Below are positions 42,666-51,254 of a stretch of 64,000 bases of DNA, one piece after another. Source of the DNA: Thermococcus sp. Its GTDB lineage: Archaea; Methanobacteriota_B; Thermococci; Thermococcales; Thermococcaceae. Location of the stretch: positions 1-64,000 of the forward strand of contig JALTCK010000092.1 of NCBI GenBank assembly GCA_027074805.1, given 5' to 3'. The notes under the pieces were generated by a model. It was not told the DNA's origin. It was given only the letters and a program-made list of their open reading frames with translations, and ran no database searches. Positions within the stretch are counted from its first letter, which is position 1; every line of letters starts with the position of its first letter. The translations under genes and the position numbers were made by a program.

Positions 42666-42815
42666 AGAAAATTTTGTTTACAAATTATCACCCGAATTTT
42701 CTTTTCCGAAAGTCTTATTACCCAAGACTGCGTAATTAGTTGCCATAAAAACGCAAGACCTGTCCCGCTTTTCTTTTCCGCGAGATGGTTTTGCCCGATG
42801 TCTGATGGTGATAGC

Positions 42816-42920
42816 ATGGGTAACCTCTCTTTGAGACTCGATTTTCCATTCGCCCTGGCTTTAGTTGGGTTATTTTGCTCTCTGGAGTTTGGGATCTTAG
42901 GAAGGGAAAAGGAGGCGTAA
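42816..42920 (+). CDS. 34-residue membrane peptide at head of secreted-protein cluster
   Basis: ATG 42816 follows GGTGATAGC at ideal spacing and codes MGNLSLRLDFPFALALVGLF and a short charged tail, ending at TAA 42918. One hydrophobic segment. It ends 4 bp before the next gene. The strong ribosome binding site argues that it is translated. Confidence 0.55.
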   Translation: MGNLSLRLDFPFALALVGLFCSLEFGILGREKEA

Positions 42921-42924
42921 TGGT

Positions 42925-44886
42925 ATGGGGTTTTGGCGCGAAAAGATTCTGGCGTTGGGAATTCTTTTTACCCTTTTGGGTACCACCCTCCCGCTGACGT
43001 CATCGGAGGTCGCTCCTTATTTCCCCACCAATGAGGAGCTCTCAGCCATTGGCCTCACTCGGGTTAGTCTCTACAAGTATCAGCATGCCGGGGCCTTTGG
43101 GTACCACTACTACTGGGCCCGCTACGGTTCCTCAAATGGTCCGCCGATGGAGATAGAAATCCAGATGGACGAGTTTGGTGCCATCGGAATCACGGGAAGC
43201 TCTTACCTTCCAGGCACGAAGTGCACACGCTCTGACAGGCTCTTGGAGTGCACCTACAGCGGGGTTAACGACAGGCCCTGGTCTGACAAAGAGTGGAGGA
43301 AATACACACACTTCAGCACCTACTACGCTGAAGCGGTGATAGGCGGGACGAGCGACGGCAAGGATCCTCCCACCTTCTCGGGAAACGGTGGTGTAGTGGT
43401 CAAGGTTACCATCAGGATGAGGGCTGTGTACAACGATTCCGATCCATTGCCGGTAGTCGGCAGGGCCCTGCTGAACGTAATCGTTCCCAAGATTGACCCA
43501 AACCTCAAACTGGTTCCCGCTCCAACAACCACCTCCGTAACATCTTCAACCACTCCCCCGAAAGGCAAGCTCACGATAACGGCTCCCGTGGAGGGGCAGA
43601 GGTTCACATCCTCAAGCGGCTTCGGGCTCTTCCTCATCAACGTGAAGGCGAAGTTTTCGGGAAGTAGCGCCAAAGATCTCCACGCGGTGATAACCTCGCC
43701 CGACGGGAGGAAGAGCAGGGTTAGGGTAAGGGGCGACGGCACGATTGAGGGCCTCGTGATAGTTGAGAACCCCGGTCTGAGCGAACCCAAGAAGGGAGCG
43801 GTTAAGGTTGAGGTTTATGGCACGGTGAATTCCAAGGAGGTGCTCCTCGCGAGCGGAAATGTTGGGATAACTCTAGCGAACGACGAGGAGAAGCCTGGTG
43901 ACATGATAGACAACGACGGTGACGGCCTGGTCGACTGCGACGACCCGGACATAGCTACCTGTGACGAATGTATCTACCAGAAGAAGCTTGAGTGGGCGGA
44001 GTCGATAATGAAGCGCCACTTGGACTATCTTGAGAAAGTCAAGGCCCTCCATCCCGAATATTCTTCCCTCTACAATGCCTACGAGGACGACCTGAGGGCG
44101 ATCCATGACAGGGACATCAAAGACCCTGACAAGATGGTTGAGGAGATGAACGCCTACATGGAAAGGAAGGTCTACGGGAACCAGAGGATAAGAGCCCTCC
44201 TCTCGATATTCAAGGACGATCCCGAGAAGCGCTATCAGCTGAGGCAGATAGCCGAGAAGTACCGCTACGACCCGATAACACGCGAGGTCAAGATGGAGAA
44301 TTTCATCTACAAGTACGCGAAGGGTGAGGCGGAGAAGGTCGCCGTAACTAACCTGATTCTGACCGGAGTTCTCCAGCCCCCGAAGTGGCTCGTGGGCGGG
44401 CAGTACAACTCAGGTGGAGTCCTCGACTGGTCGAAGTTCGTGGCGGATAACTTCGAGAAGGTCGGCGACGCGGTCAAGCTCAAGGGAGCTGAAAAAGTCA
44501 AGTTCTTCACAACCCCAGCAGGAGTCTACATGGTCGCCCTGGACGCGAAGGCCCTCCTAGATCACGCGGACGACCTTAAGAAGATGAACCTCCCCGACAA
44601 CGCCAAGGTCTCGATAATAGTCCTCGATGGGGCGACGAAGATAGGAAAGCTCCTTGACCCGACTGGCTACTTCGGCAACATGGCGGATGCAACCGTCGGG
44701 GCGGTCATCAACCTCAGGAAGAAGATAGAGGAACGCAACCAGGGCTGGTTCACATGGAACGGCCACGTCCTCCATGAGACGGCCATCCAGGGTATCTACG
44801 AGGACTACGAGACCGGCAAGAAGTTCAAACGCGTCGGCGGTGGCTGGGTCAACATGAACTTCGTGGAGGTGGACGAGAATGGGTAA
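42925..44886 (+). CDS. Large secreted protein with calcium-type repeat, function unknown
   Basis: 653 residues. A signal peptide (ILALGILFTLLGTTLPLTS) leads to a beta-rich domain with two cysteines (KCTRSDRLLEC), a Thr/Ser linker (TTTSVTSSTTPP), an Ig-like beta domain (KLTITAPVEGQRFTSSSGF), a single DNDGDGLVDCDDPD calcium-loop motif near 330, and a long alpha-helical region to the C-terminus (WFTWNGHVLHETAIQ). No catalytic signature recognised. Its stop overlaps the next start by 8 bp. It and the next gene are clearly one transcription unit. Confidence 0.8.
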   Translation: MGFWREKILALGILFTLLGTTLPLTSSEVAPYFPTNEELSAIGLTRVSLYKYQHAGAFGYHYYWARYGSSNGPPMEIEIQMDEFGAIGITGSSYLPGTKCTRSDRLLECTYSGVNDRPWSDKEWRKYTHFSTYYAEAVIGGTSDGKDPPTFSGNGGVVVKVTIRMRAVYNDSDPLPVVGRALLNVIVPKIDPNLKLVPAPTTTSVTSSTTPPKGKLTITAPVEGQRFTSSSGFGLFLINVKAKFSGSSAKDLHAVITSPDGRKSRVRVRGDGTIEGLVIVENPGLSEPKKGAVKVEVYGTVNSKEVLLASGNVGITLANDEEKPGDMIDNDGDGLVDCDDPDIATCDECIYQKKLEWAESIMKRHLDYLEKVKALHPEYSSLYNAYEDDLRAIHDRDIKDPDKMVEEMNAYMERKVYGNQRIRALLSIFKDDPEKRYQLRQIAEKYRYDPITREVKMENFIYKYAKGEAEKVAVTNLILTGVLQPPKWLVGGQYNSGGVLDWSKFVADNFEKVGDAVKLKGAEKVKFFTTPAGVYMVALDAKALLDHADDLKKMNLPDNAKVSIIVLDGATKIGKLLDPTGYFGNMADATVGAVINLRKKIEERNQGWFTWNGHVLHETAIQGIYEDYETGKKFKRVGGGWVNMNFVEVDENG

Positions 44887-46093
44887 GTTCACAGCCCTTT
44901 TGCTCATTCTCCTCATCCTCGTGGGCCTCTACATCTACCACCTGAACCCCCACATAATAGACGACGTCGTCAAAATAAAGGACGATCTATCGGAAAAGGA
45001 CCTCTCTGGCGGCACTTCATCCACTGGCACAACCGCAACAGAAGGGCCGAACCAGTCGGCGCTTAATCCTGGATGGAACGATGTTGACGGAGACGGGACT
45101 CCAGACGTTTACGTCGGCGGCGGCGTTTCAGCTGTTAACGTTAACGGGAGCTACGTTATAACGCGCGATAGAAACGGCGACGGGATGGTTGACGCGATAT
45201 ACATGGACACCACGGGCGACGGAAGCCTAGATACGGCCTACCTCGACAACGACTACGACGGGAAGACGGACACGTGGGTAACTGAACTGAACGGGGTCAA
45301 GAGCTACTCTTGGGACATGGATGGAAACGGGGTCCCTGATGTTTATGACACCAACGGTGACGGGAAGGCAGATGCGTGGGATCTCAACGGTGATGGGATC
45401 ATAGACGAGAGGGACGTTGACTACGACGGGAACCCCGATCTTCACGACTACGACTTCGACGGAATATTTGACGAGTTTGAGGGCAGTGTCACGATCTACC
45501 CGCCTGAAAACGGGAGCGAAGCTGAGTTTAAGTGCCCCGACAACAGGGAAGAGGCCTACAGGCTCTACGTTCAGGCCTACAACAACGTGACCAAACTGAT
45601 GGCCGAGAACCAGTCAAGTAAAGAGGCCGTGGAGGCCTACGAAATCTACCTGAAGGCAAGGGAGTGCTATGAGTCCTTCTCGACCTCCACGACCTCCTCA
45701 CCGGGCCAGGTAACCGGGACGCTCGGGGAAATTCACATGGTAACCCTCGACACCGATGGGGCAATGGCCGTCAGGTTCTCGACCGGCGAGGTCGTGGAGA
45801 GCTTCGGTGGAAAAGACGTTGACCTCTCCGCCGAACCCTGGTGCGTTGACTATCCGGCCCTGCTCGGCCATTACGTTGACCTCGGTGAGATGAGCTTGGA
45901 GGAAGTTACCACAGATGACATACCCTATTCGGGCTATCCAAACGACGAGGTGAGCGGTGAGATAAAGGCCGGCCACGTCTACGCCAGCAGGAATACCGAC
46001 GGGAGCTACACGGTATTTGCCCTCGTGAGCCACGAGAAAACCTCTGAATGCTCCCACAAAATCACGATAGAGTACAGGAACGTGGAGGGCTGA
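44879..46093 (+). CDS. Membrane-anchored protein with nine EF-hand-like/dockerin-type calcium loops
   Basis: 404 residues. An N-terminal anchor (FTALLLILLILVGLYIYHL) and Thr/Ser linker precede about nine aspartate loops of the form DxDGDGxxD between residues 65 and 195 (for example DVDGDGTPDV, DRNGDGMVDA, DTNGDGKADA, DLNGDGIIDE), resembling dockerin or thrombospondin type 3 loops. Then comes a helical stretch with NREEAYRLYVQAYNNVTKLM, another STSTTSS linker and a C-terminal beta domain with cysteines. Likely extracellular and calcium-stabilised. Confidence 0.8.
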   Translation: MGKFTALLLILLILVGLYIYHLNPHIIDDVVKIKDDLSEKDLSGGTSSTGTTATEGPNQSALNPGWNDVDGDGTPDVYVGGGVSAVNVNGSYVITRDRNGDGMVDAIYMDTTGDGSLDTAYLDNDYDGKTDTWVTELNGVKSYSWDMDGNGVPDVYDTNGDGKADAWDLNGDGIIDERDVDYDGNPDLHDYDFDGIFDEFEGSVTIYPPENGSEAEFKCPDNREEAYRLYVQAYNNVTKLMAENQSSKEAVEAYEIYLKARECYESFSTSTTSSPGQVTGTLGEIHMVTLDTDGAMAVRFSTGEVVESFGGKDVDLSAEPWCVDYPALLGHYVDLGEMSLEEVTTDDIPYSGYPNDEVSGEIKAGHVYASRNTDGSYTVFALVSHEKTSECSHKITIEYRNVEG

Positions 46094-46095
46094 GG

Positions 46096-46227
46096 ATGGA
46101 GGGCGAACCCCTAACCGGTTTTCACGTCCTCGGCCCCCTCCTCGGGCTTTTTCTGCTTTTGTTAGTCACGCTCCTCTTTCTCTGGGCGGCTTGGAAGCTT
46201 GTGAGAAAGATAATTTCACGGGGGTGA
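46096..46227 (+). CDS. 43-residue single-pass membrane protein
   Basis: ATG 46096 to TGA 46225-46227, MEGEPLTGFHVLGPLLGLFL then LVTLLFLWAAWKLVRK. One strong membrane segment with a basic cytoplasmic end. It sits 2 bp after the calcium-loop gene (ribosome binding site GGAGGGCTGAGG) and 4 bp before the next, so it belongs to the same unit. Confidence 0.65.
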   Translation: MEGEPLTGFHVLGPLLGLFLLLLVTLLFLWAAWKLVRKIISRG

Positions 46228-46231
46228 GAAA

Positions 46232-46615
46232 ATGGGACTGATAAAGAAGCTCGTCATCGGCTTTTTCCTGCTTCTGCTCATAGGCGTAGCGGGCATCTTC
46301 GGCATGCAGTACTACTACAACACCTTCTACACCAAGGTTCCGGTCGAGGTCAAGACCGAAACGGTGAACGGGGACGTCTTCTACCTATCTCACGTCCTTC
46401 CCGCGGGCAAGTACTACATCAACGCGAGCAGTGAAGGGACTGTGGAAAAGATAGTCATACTCGACGAGAACAGCAACGTCCTGACCGAATCGGAAGCCGG
46501 TAGCATGATATACGGCTCGAGCAGGCCTTTCAAGGTCAGGGTTGACTACAAGGCCCCGCTGAACGTTGATTCCTACAAGGTCAGCGTGGGTATCTACAGG
46601 CTTGAGAAGAAGTGA
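46232..46615 (+). CDS. Membrane-anchored small extracellular protein
   Basis: 127 residues from ATG 46232 after GGGGGTGAGAA. N-terminal anchor (LVIGFFLLLLIGVAGIFG) and an all-beta domain (FYLSHVLPAGKYYINASSEG, KIVILDENSNVL). Similar to cell-surface beta sandwiches; no named family recognised. Part of the 42.8-47.4 kb cluster. Confidence 0.75.
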   Translation: MGLIKKLVIGFFLLLLIGVAGIFGMQYYYNTFYTKVPVEVKTETVNGDVFYLSHVLPAGKYYINASSEGTVEKIVILDENSNVLTESEAGSMIYGSSRPFKVRVDYKAPLNVDSYKVSVGIYRLEKK

Positions 46616-46651
46616 CCCTTTCGTTTTCCACATGAAAAAGGAGGAATGGAC

Positions 46652-47362
46652 ATGAGAAAGCTCATCTTTGCCCTGTTTGCGGTGGCTATCCTGGCCATTG
46701 CAGCTGGTTGTGAAAACCCGGACACGAACGTGAAAACGGAGAAGACACTCACGATAAACGAGATAACCGTGCACTACTCCGGCGACGTCTCGCTTTCCCA
46801 GGCCAAAGCGGTCCTGAACTTCGTCCGCGACAACTTTCAGATAAACGGGGAAACAGACGTCTACGTCTCGAAGAGCGAGAACTCTTACACGGTCAAGGTG
46901 ACGACCCCTTATAGGAGCGCGGATGAGATAGACAAGAGAACGGCATTCTATGTGAAGATACTGGCGTCAAAGCTGGCCCAGGATGTTTTCAACGGTTCAC
47001 CCACAACGCTCAAGCTCCTGAACGGTGATGCAAAGGAGGTCTTCTCCGCCAGCAGTAAGTATGCTTACATCGAGTCGAACGGCATAACCGTTTGGTACGC
47101 CGGCGTTAGTGGAGATGACGCCCAGAAGGTCCTCGACTACGCGGTTTCCTTCGCCGGAAGTGGCCCCTGGGACATCTTCATCGACGGGAGCAATCCCTAC
47201 ACGATAAGCGCCATGAGCTCCTTCAACAGTAAGGACGAAATAGGTGACGCCGAGGGAGCCTATAAAAAGATGGTCTCCAACCTCTCCGAGAGGCTCGGCG
47301 GAAAGGTTATCCTCAGGGTTCTTAGCCCTGCTGGGGATGAGATAGCATCCTTCAGCAGCTAA
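46652..47362 (+). CDS. Predicted lipoprotein, function unknown
   Basis: 236 residues from ATG 46652 (MRKLIFALFAVAIL), chosen because GGAGG is 7 bp upstream. A lipobox AIAAGC at about residue 18 follows the hydrophobic signal. The mature part contains two related halves (ITVHYSGDVSLSQAKAVLNFVRDNF... and ITVWYAGVSGDDAQKVLDYAVSF...), an internal duplication of about 100 residues. Extracytoplasmic. Last member of the cluster. Confidence 0.75.
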   Translation: MRKLIFALFAVAILAIAAGCENPDTNVKTEKTLTINEITVHYSGDVSLSQAKAVLNFVRDNFQINGETDVYVSKSENSYTVKVTTPYRSADEIDKRTAFYVKILASKLAQDVFNGSPTTLKLLNGDAKEVFSASSKYAYIESNGITVWYAGVSGDDAQKVLDYAVSFAGSGPWDIFIDGSNPYTISAMSSFNSKDEIGDAEGAYKKMVSNLSERLGGKVILRVLSPAGDEIASFSS

Positions 47363-47556
47363 ATGAGGGAAATCCAACAGCCGGAAATACAAGAGATTCG
47401 CAGGGCTCCCCTTCTCTTTTTCTCCCGCGGTAGCCGAAGTATGGGGCCTGCCTCATCGTATATACGCCTGTTGGGCGGTGGGTATATAAGTGATAACGCC
47501 TTAGAACTTTCAGGAGGACGATTCTTTCGCCCTTTCTGAGCCTGGAGATGGTGTGA

Positions 47557-48003
47557 ATGGAGAAGGTACTTTACGTCGTGCCCAACGCCTCTTACAAGAA
47601 GGGTTTTCTGAGCTCGGCGGCGGTCAACCTCGTGATAACGAACGAGAGGGTCATAGCGGCCCACATCACGAAGGAAACAATAGCGAAGGGGAAGGAGAAG
47701 GCGGGCGGCATCACCGGCTACTTGGCTGGCCTTGCCGGCTACAGCGAGAGGTACTACAAGATGGAGCCGAGTGAGATACTGGAGGAGACAGAGGAGAACT
47801 TCGTCATCCCGATGGCCGACATCAAAGAGGTCAAGATCAAAACCGGGGACTACGAGGGCGGGAAGATGGACGAGCTGGAGATAAAGGGGCGCAGGAGCAT
47901 CAAGTTCAAGGCCGACCCCGGGTCGATGAACGTGAAGAAGATCAAGGAGGCCTTCAAAGCGGCCGGCGTCAAGGTGAAGGGCGGCGGCCTCTTCAGCATC
48001 TGA
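47557..48003 (+). CDS. PH-like domain protein
   Basis: 148 residues from ATG 47557 after GATGGTGTGA; a TATA box TATATAAG lies near 47480. VLYVVPNASYKKGFLSSAAVNLVITNERVIAAH resembles the start of bacterial PH-type domains, with a Gly/Lys/Tyr-rich insertion (GGITGYLAGLAGYSERYYKM) and later strands ADIKEVKIKTGDYEG and RRSIKFKADP. Function unknown; compare the proteins at 41213 and 57326. Confidence 0.7.
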   Translation: MEKVLYVVPNASYKKGFLSSAAVNLVITNERVIAAHITKETIAKGKEKAGGITGYLAGLAGYSERYYKMEPSEILEETEENFVIPMADIKEVKIKTGDYEGGKMDELEIKGRRSIKFKADPGSMNVKKIKEAFKAAGVKVKGGGLFSI

Positions 48004-48062
48004 GCGGAAAAATTATATTCCCCGCGTCCGAACACCTCCCATAATTCTCACGGGTGGTCATC

Positions 48063-49412
48063 ATGGGGAAGTACTTTGGAACCAGCGGTATCAGGGAGGT
48101 CGTCAACGAGAAGCTGACGCCGGAGCTGGCTTTGAAAGTCGGAAGGGCTCTGGGGACTTACCTCGGCGGGGGAACCGTCGTCGTCGGCATGGACACGAGG
48201 ACGAGCGGCGAGATGCTCAAAAATGCCCTTATTAGTGGTTTGTTGAGTACTAGTGTCGACGTCATCGACATAGGTCTGGCTCCGACTCCCCTGACCGGCT
48301 TTGCAATAAAGCTCTATGAGGCAGATGCGGGCGTAACGATTACTGCCTCTCACAATCCGCCGGAATACAACGGCATAAAGGTCTGGCAGCCCAACGGGAT
48401 GGCCTACACCCCCGACATGGAGGCCGAACTCGAGGCCATAATCGATTCCGGAGACTTCAAAAGGGCCCCGTGGAACGAGATAGGGGCCGTTAGAAGGGCC
48501 GACCCGAGGGAGGAGTACATAAGGGAAGCCCTCAAGATGGTTCACCTCGACGGTTCTTACAGCGTCGTCCTCGACACCGGAAACGGCGCCGGCTCAATCC
48601 TGAGCCCCTACCTCCAGCGCGAGCTCGGGAATAGAGTCATCTCGCTCAACTCCCACCCGAGCGGCTTCTTCGTGAGGGAGCTTGAGCCAAACGCAAAGAG
48701 CCTGTCCGCACTTGCCAAGACCGTCAGGGCGATGAACGCTGATGTTGGGATAGCCCACGATGGAGATGCGGACAGGATTGGAGTAGTCGATGACAATGGA
48801 AATTTCGTCGAGTACGAGGTCATGCTCTCCCTTATAGCCGCCTACATGCTCAGGAAGTTCGGGAAGGGGAAGGTCATCACGACTGTCGATGCCGGCTTCG
48901 CCCTTGACGACTACATACGGCCGCTCGGGGGGGAGGTCATCAGAACGCGCGTCGGGGACGTTGCAGTCGCAGATGAGCTGGCCAGACACGGCGGGGTCTT
49001 CGGAGGCGAGCCGAGCGGGACGTGGATAATCCCGCAGTGGAACCTCACGCCGGACGGGATATTCGCCGGAGCTTTGGTCGTCGAGATGATGGACAGGCTC
49101 GGGCCGATAAGCGAGCTCGTCAAGGAAGTCCCGCGCTACGTCACCCTTCGCGCCAAAATCCCCTGCCCCAACGAGAAGAAAGCTAAAGCGATGGAAATAA
49201 TCGCCGAGGAGGCACTCAAGGCCTTCGACTACAGGCGGCTGATAGACATCGACGGTGTCAGGATAGAGAACGACGACTGGTGGATTCTCTTCCGCCCGAG
49301 CGGAACCGAGCCGATAATGCGCATAACCCTGGAGGCCCACACGGGGGACAAAGCCAGAGAGCTGATGGAGAAGGCGGAGAGGCTGGTGAGGGAGGCGATG
49401 GCGAGGATTTAG
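48063..49412 (+). CDS. glmM: Phosphohexomutase (phosphoglucosamine/phosphomannomutase family)
   Basis: 449 residues from ATG 48063 (MGKYFGTSGIREVV). Catalytic serine in TASHNPPEYNG, metal loop AHDGDADRIGVV, sugar loop GGEPSGTWI and phosphate site FRPSGTEPIMRI are all present. Archaeal members act on glucosamine-1-phosphate, mannose or glucose phosphates; the substrate cannot be fixed by eye. Ends in a 4-bp overlap with a convergent gene. Confidence 0.9.
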   Translation: MGKYFGTSGIREVVNEKLTPELALKVGRALGTYLGGGTVVVGMDTRTSGEMLKNALISGLLSTSVDVIDIGLAPTPLTGFAIKLYEADAGVTITASHNPPEYNGIKVWQPNGMAYTPDMEAELEAIIDSGDFKRAPWNEIGAVRRADPREEYIREALKMVHLDGSYSVVLDTGNGAGSILSPYLQRELGNRVISLNSHPSGFFVRELEPNAKSLSALAKTVRAMNADVGIAHDGDADRIGVVDDNGNFVEYEVMLSLIAAYMLRKFGKGKVITTVDAGFALDDYIRPLGGEVIRTRVGDVAVADELARHGGVFGGEPSGTWIIPQWNLTPDGIFAGALVVEMMDRLGPISELVKEVPRYVTLRAKIPCPNEKKAKAMEIIAEEALKAFDYRRLIDIDGVRIENDDWWILFRPSGTEPIMRITLEAHTGDKARELMEKAERLVREAMARI

Positions 49413-49984
49413 TCTCTGAGGACTTTTCTCATCCTCTCAATACTCCCCTCTACCTCCTCCTTGTCAATCTCTAAATGGAGGGCTTCCGGAAACCTGGCCG
49501 TGAGTATCTCGAAGAGTATTCCCGGCATCTCAACGAGCTTAAAGCCCCCCTCCTCAACAAGTTCCTTCGAGCGCTCAAGCCTCTCCTCCTTGCTCAGGTA
49601 GAAGAACTCCTGCATTGCCCTGTAGGGATAGCCTTCCGGGTCGCTTGAGCTCGTGTGGAAGACGCCGCAGGTCGGCGAACCCTTAACCCCGACGAAGACG
49701 ACCTTCTCGGGCTTCTCCTCGGTCAAAACGCGCCCGATGAAGTCCGCTATCACCTTTGCCCTCTCGCGCATTCCGAGCTTCTCGTAGACCTCCCTGCTCG
49801 CCGGGGCGCGCGGCCAGCCGATTAAGGCATATTCGGGGCACGGGTAGGCCAAGACCTGCCAGTCATCGCCGAGTTTTCCGATAAGCTCGCGGAGTCTCTT
49901 GGCCGTTTCGTACTCCTTCTCCTTCGGCCCGCGGTAGACGTAGAACGGGCTCAAAAGGCAGGGAGCGATGATGAGAAGGTTCAT
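49409..49984 (-). CDS. Conserved protein with DUF523-like cysteine motifs
   Basis: 191 residues from ATG 49984 (MNLLIIAPCLLSPFYV) after GGGTGAGTGAG. The motifs PCLLSP, YPCPEYALIGWPRAP and GVKGSPTCGVFHTSS resemble the CPE and GSPSCG motifs of the DUF523 family, in which the cysteines may bind metal. Function not known. It follows a PIN-domain gene by one base. Confidence 0.65.
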   Translation of the reverse strand: MNLLIIAPCLLSPFYVYRGPKEKEYETAKRLRELIGKLGDDWQVLAYPCPEYALIGWPRAPASREVYEKLGMRERAKVIADFIGRVLTEEKPEKVVFVGVKGSPTCGVFHTSSSDPEGYPYRAMQEFFYLSKEERLERSKELVEEGGFKLVEMPGILFEILTARFPEALHLEIDKEEVEGSIERMRKVLRD

Positions 49985-49985
49985 C

Positions 49986-50417
49986 TCACTCACCCACCAC
50001 TACCTCGTACAGCTCTCTAACGGTAACCACTTTAATCCCTCTCTCCGGGAGCTCCCTAATGAGCTTTTTGTCCCCCGTGACGAGGGGAACGTTGAGGGCC
50101 AGCGCAAGGGCGACGTAGGGCACGTCGAGTGGGTCGGGTGAAACTCGCTTAGCCTCTTCGAGTTTGTCCTTGAAGGTTTCTTTGGGAACTGTGATCGTCT
50201 GCGCCCTCACGATTTCAATCATCTCCTCAAGTTCATCTCTCTTTAGCCTACTCAGCTCCAGTACTCTGTCGAAATGCTTCTCAAGCTCCTCCCAGAAAAA
50301 TTCAGAGACGAGGAATCTAACGGTTCTGAACACATAATTCCAGGCGAAAATCTGGTGGGCAATTCCCCTGCTGTGGAGCGCCGAGAAGAGGACGTTGAAG
50401 TCGAGAACGACTTCCGT
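49986..50417 (-). CDS. PIN-domain toxin, full-length frame starts with ACG
   Basis: 143 residues if read from ACG 50417. The first strand TEVVLDFNVLFSALHSRGIA carries the first catalytic aspartate of PIN nucleases; other acidic residues are in SPDPLDVPYVALALALNVPLVTGDKKL. The only standard start downstream is GTG 50333 (MFRTVRFL), which would remove that aspartate. ACG sits exactly where an ATG is expected: GGTGG is 5 bp upstream and the antitoxin stop TAA is the preceding codon. So an ATG to ACG change, a rare ACG start, or a sequence error are the options. Confidence 0.7.
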   Translation of the reverse strand, partial: TEVVLDFNVLFSALHSRGIAHQIFAWNYVFRTVRFLVSEFFWEELEKHFDRVLELSRLKRDELEEMIEIVRAQTITVPKETFKDKLEEAKRVSPDPLDVPYVALALALNVPLVTGDKKLIRELPERGIKVVTVRELYEVVVGE

Positions 50418-50642
50418 TTAGACCACCCCGTATCTCTTGGCGAGGGCTTCTTTCAGCTCCTCCGACAGATTTTCAGCACTTTCATCGTTCAGTTCGCTCT
50501 TTTCCGCGAGCTCAATGAACCTTCTGGCCTTTAGGAGCCTTGCCTCTATCTCCCTTAGCGCCTCAAGCTCTATTTTTCTCCTCAGTCCCGGGGTGAGGTA
50601 CCTCTCAATTTCCTCCGGGACCCTTATGACGATCTCCCCCAT
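50418..50642 (-). CDS. Antitoxin-like protein paired with PIN toxin
   Basis: 74 residues (MGEIVIRVPEEIERYLTPGLRRKIELEALREIEARL). Beta strand then long helices, the layout of VapB-type antitoxins, with a helical toxin-binding tail ending KEALAKRYGVV. Its TAA is directly followed by the PIN frame, so the pair is translationally coupled. Confidence 0.75.
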   Translation of the reverse strand: MGEIVIRVPEEIERYLTPGLRRKIELEALREIEARLLKARRFIELAEKSELNDESAENLSEELKEALAKRYGVV

Positions 50643-50675
50643 GCTTCCACCGGAGGTTCTTTGGCAAAACTCCCT

Positions 50676-51254
50676 TTAAACCTTCCCCGCGATGTCCTCT
50701 ATTATCTTCTCCACTCTCCTTCTCAGCTCCTCAAAGGTTCCTTCATTGATTATAACGTAGTCTGCAAGGCCCTTCAGCTTGCTTGTATGGTAGAGCCTCT
50801 CCTCGGCGTCGTCCATCGCCCTAAAGTCCTCGAAGTCCCTTATCGTCCTGTCCTTTTCCGCTTTCCTCCTCATGAGCCGTTCGAACCTTATCTCCGGCCT
50901 GGCTTCAACGTAGATTACCCTGCCGCCCAGCCGTTTTATCGCCTTTATCTCGCCCTCCGAGCGGACGCCGTCGATGACGATGTTCTCACAGTGCCTCTTC
51001 TTGTCAACGGCGAGCCTTATGAGTATGTCCTCACCGTACTTGTCCTTCAGGTACTTCCCGAACTCTATCAGTTTATCCCGCGTCGGTTCGGCCTTCTCCG
51101 GAAGCTCTGGACTCCACGAGTAGTCCGAGACGTTGTGGGTCAGCAGGTCTATCAGCGGGTCGCTGCAGGAAACCCTGCAGAACCCCTTCTCCTCGAAGAA
51201 CTTCGCGATGGTTGTCTTTCCAGCGGCTATCTTTCCAACTACCCCGATTATCAT
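50676..51254 (-). CDS. P-loop kinase of the UPF0200 / dephospho-CoA kinase-like type
   Basis: 192 residues from ATG 51254 (MIIGVVGKIAAGKTTIAKFF). Walker A GKIAAGKTT, ENIVIDGVRSEGEI (Walker B region), lid RRKAEKDRTIRDFEDFRAMDDAEERLY and ADYVIINEGTFEEL are typical of this archaeal nucleoside-kinase-like family. Substrate unknown. Overlaps the upstream gene by four bases. Confidence 0.8.
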   Translation of the reverse strand: MIIGVVGKIAAGKTTIAKFFEEKGFCRVSCSDPLIDLLTHNVSDYSWSPELPEKAEPTRDKLIEFGKYLKDKYGEDILIRLAVDKKRHCENIVIDGVRSEGEIKAIKRLGGRVIYVEARPEIRFERLMRRKAEKDRTIRDFEDFRAMDDAEERLYHTSKLKGLADYVIINEGTFEELRRRVEKIIEDIAGKV

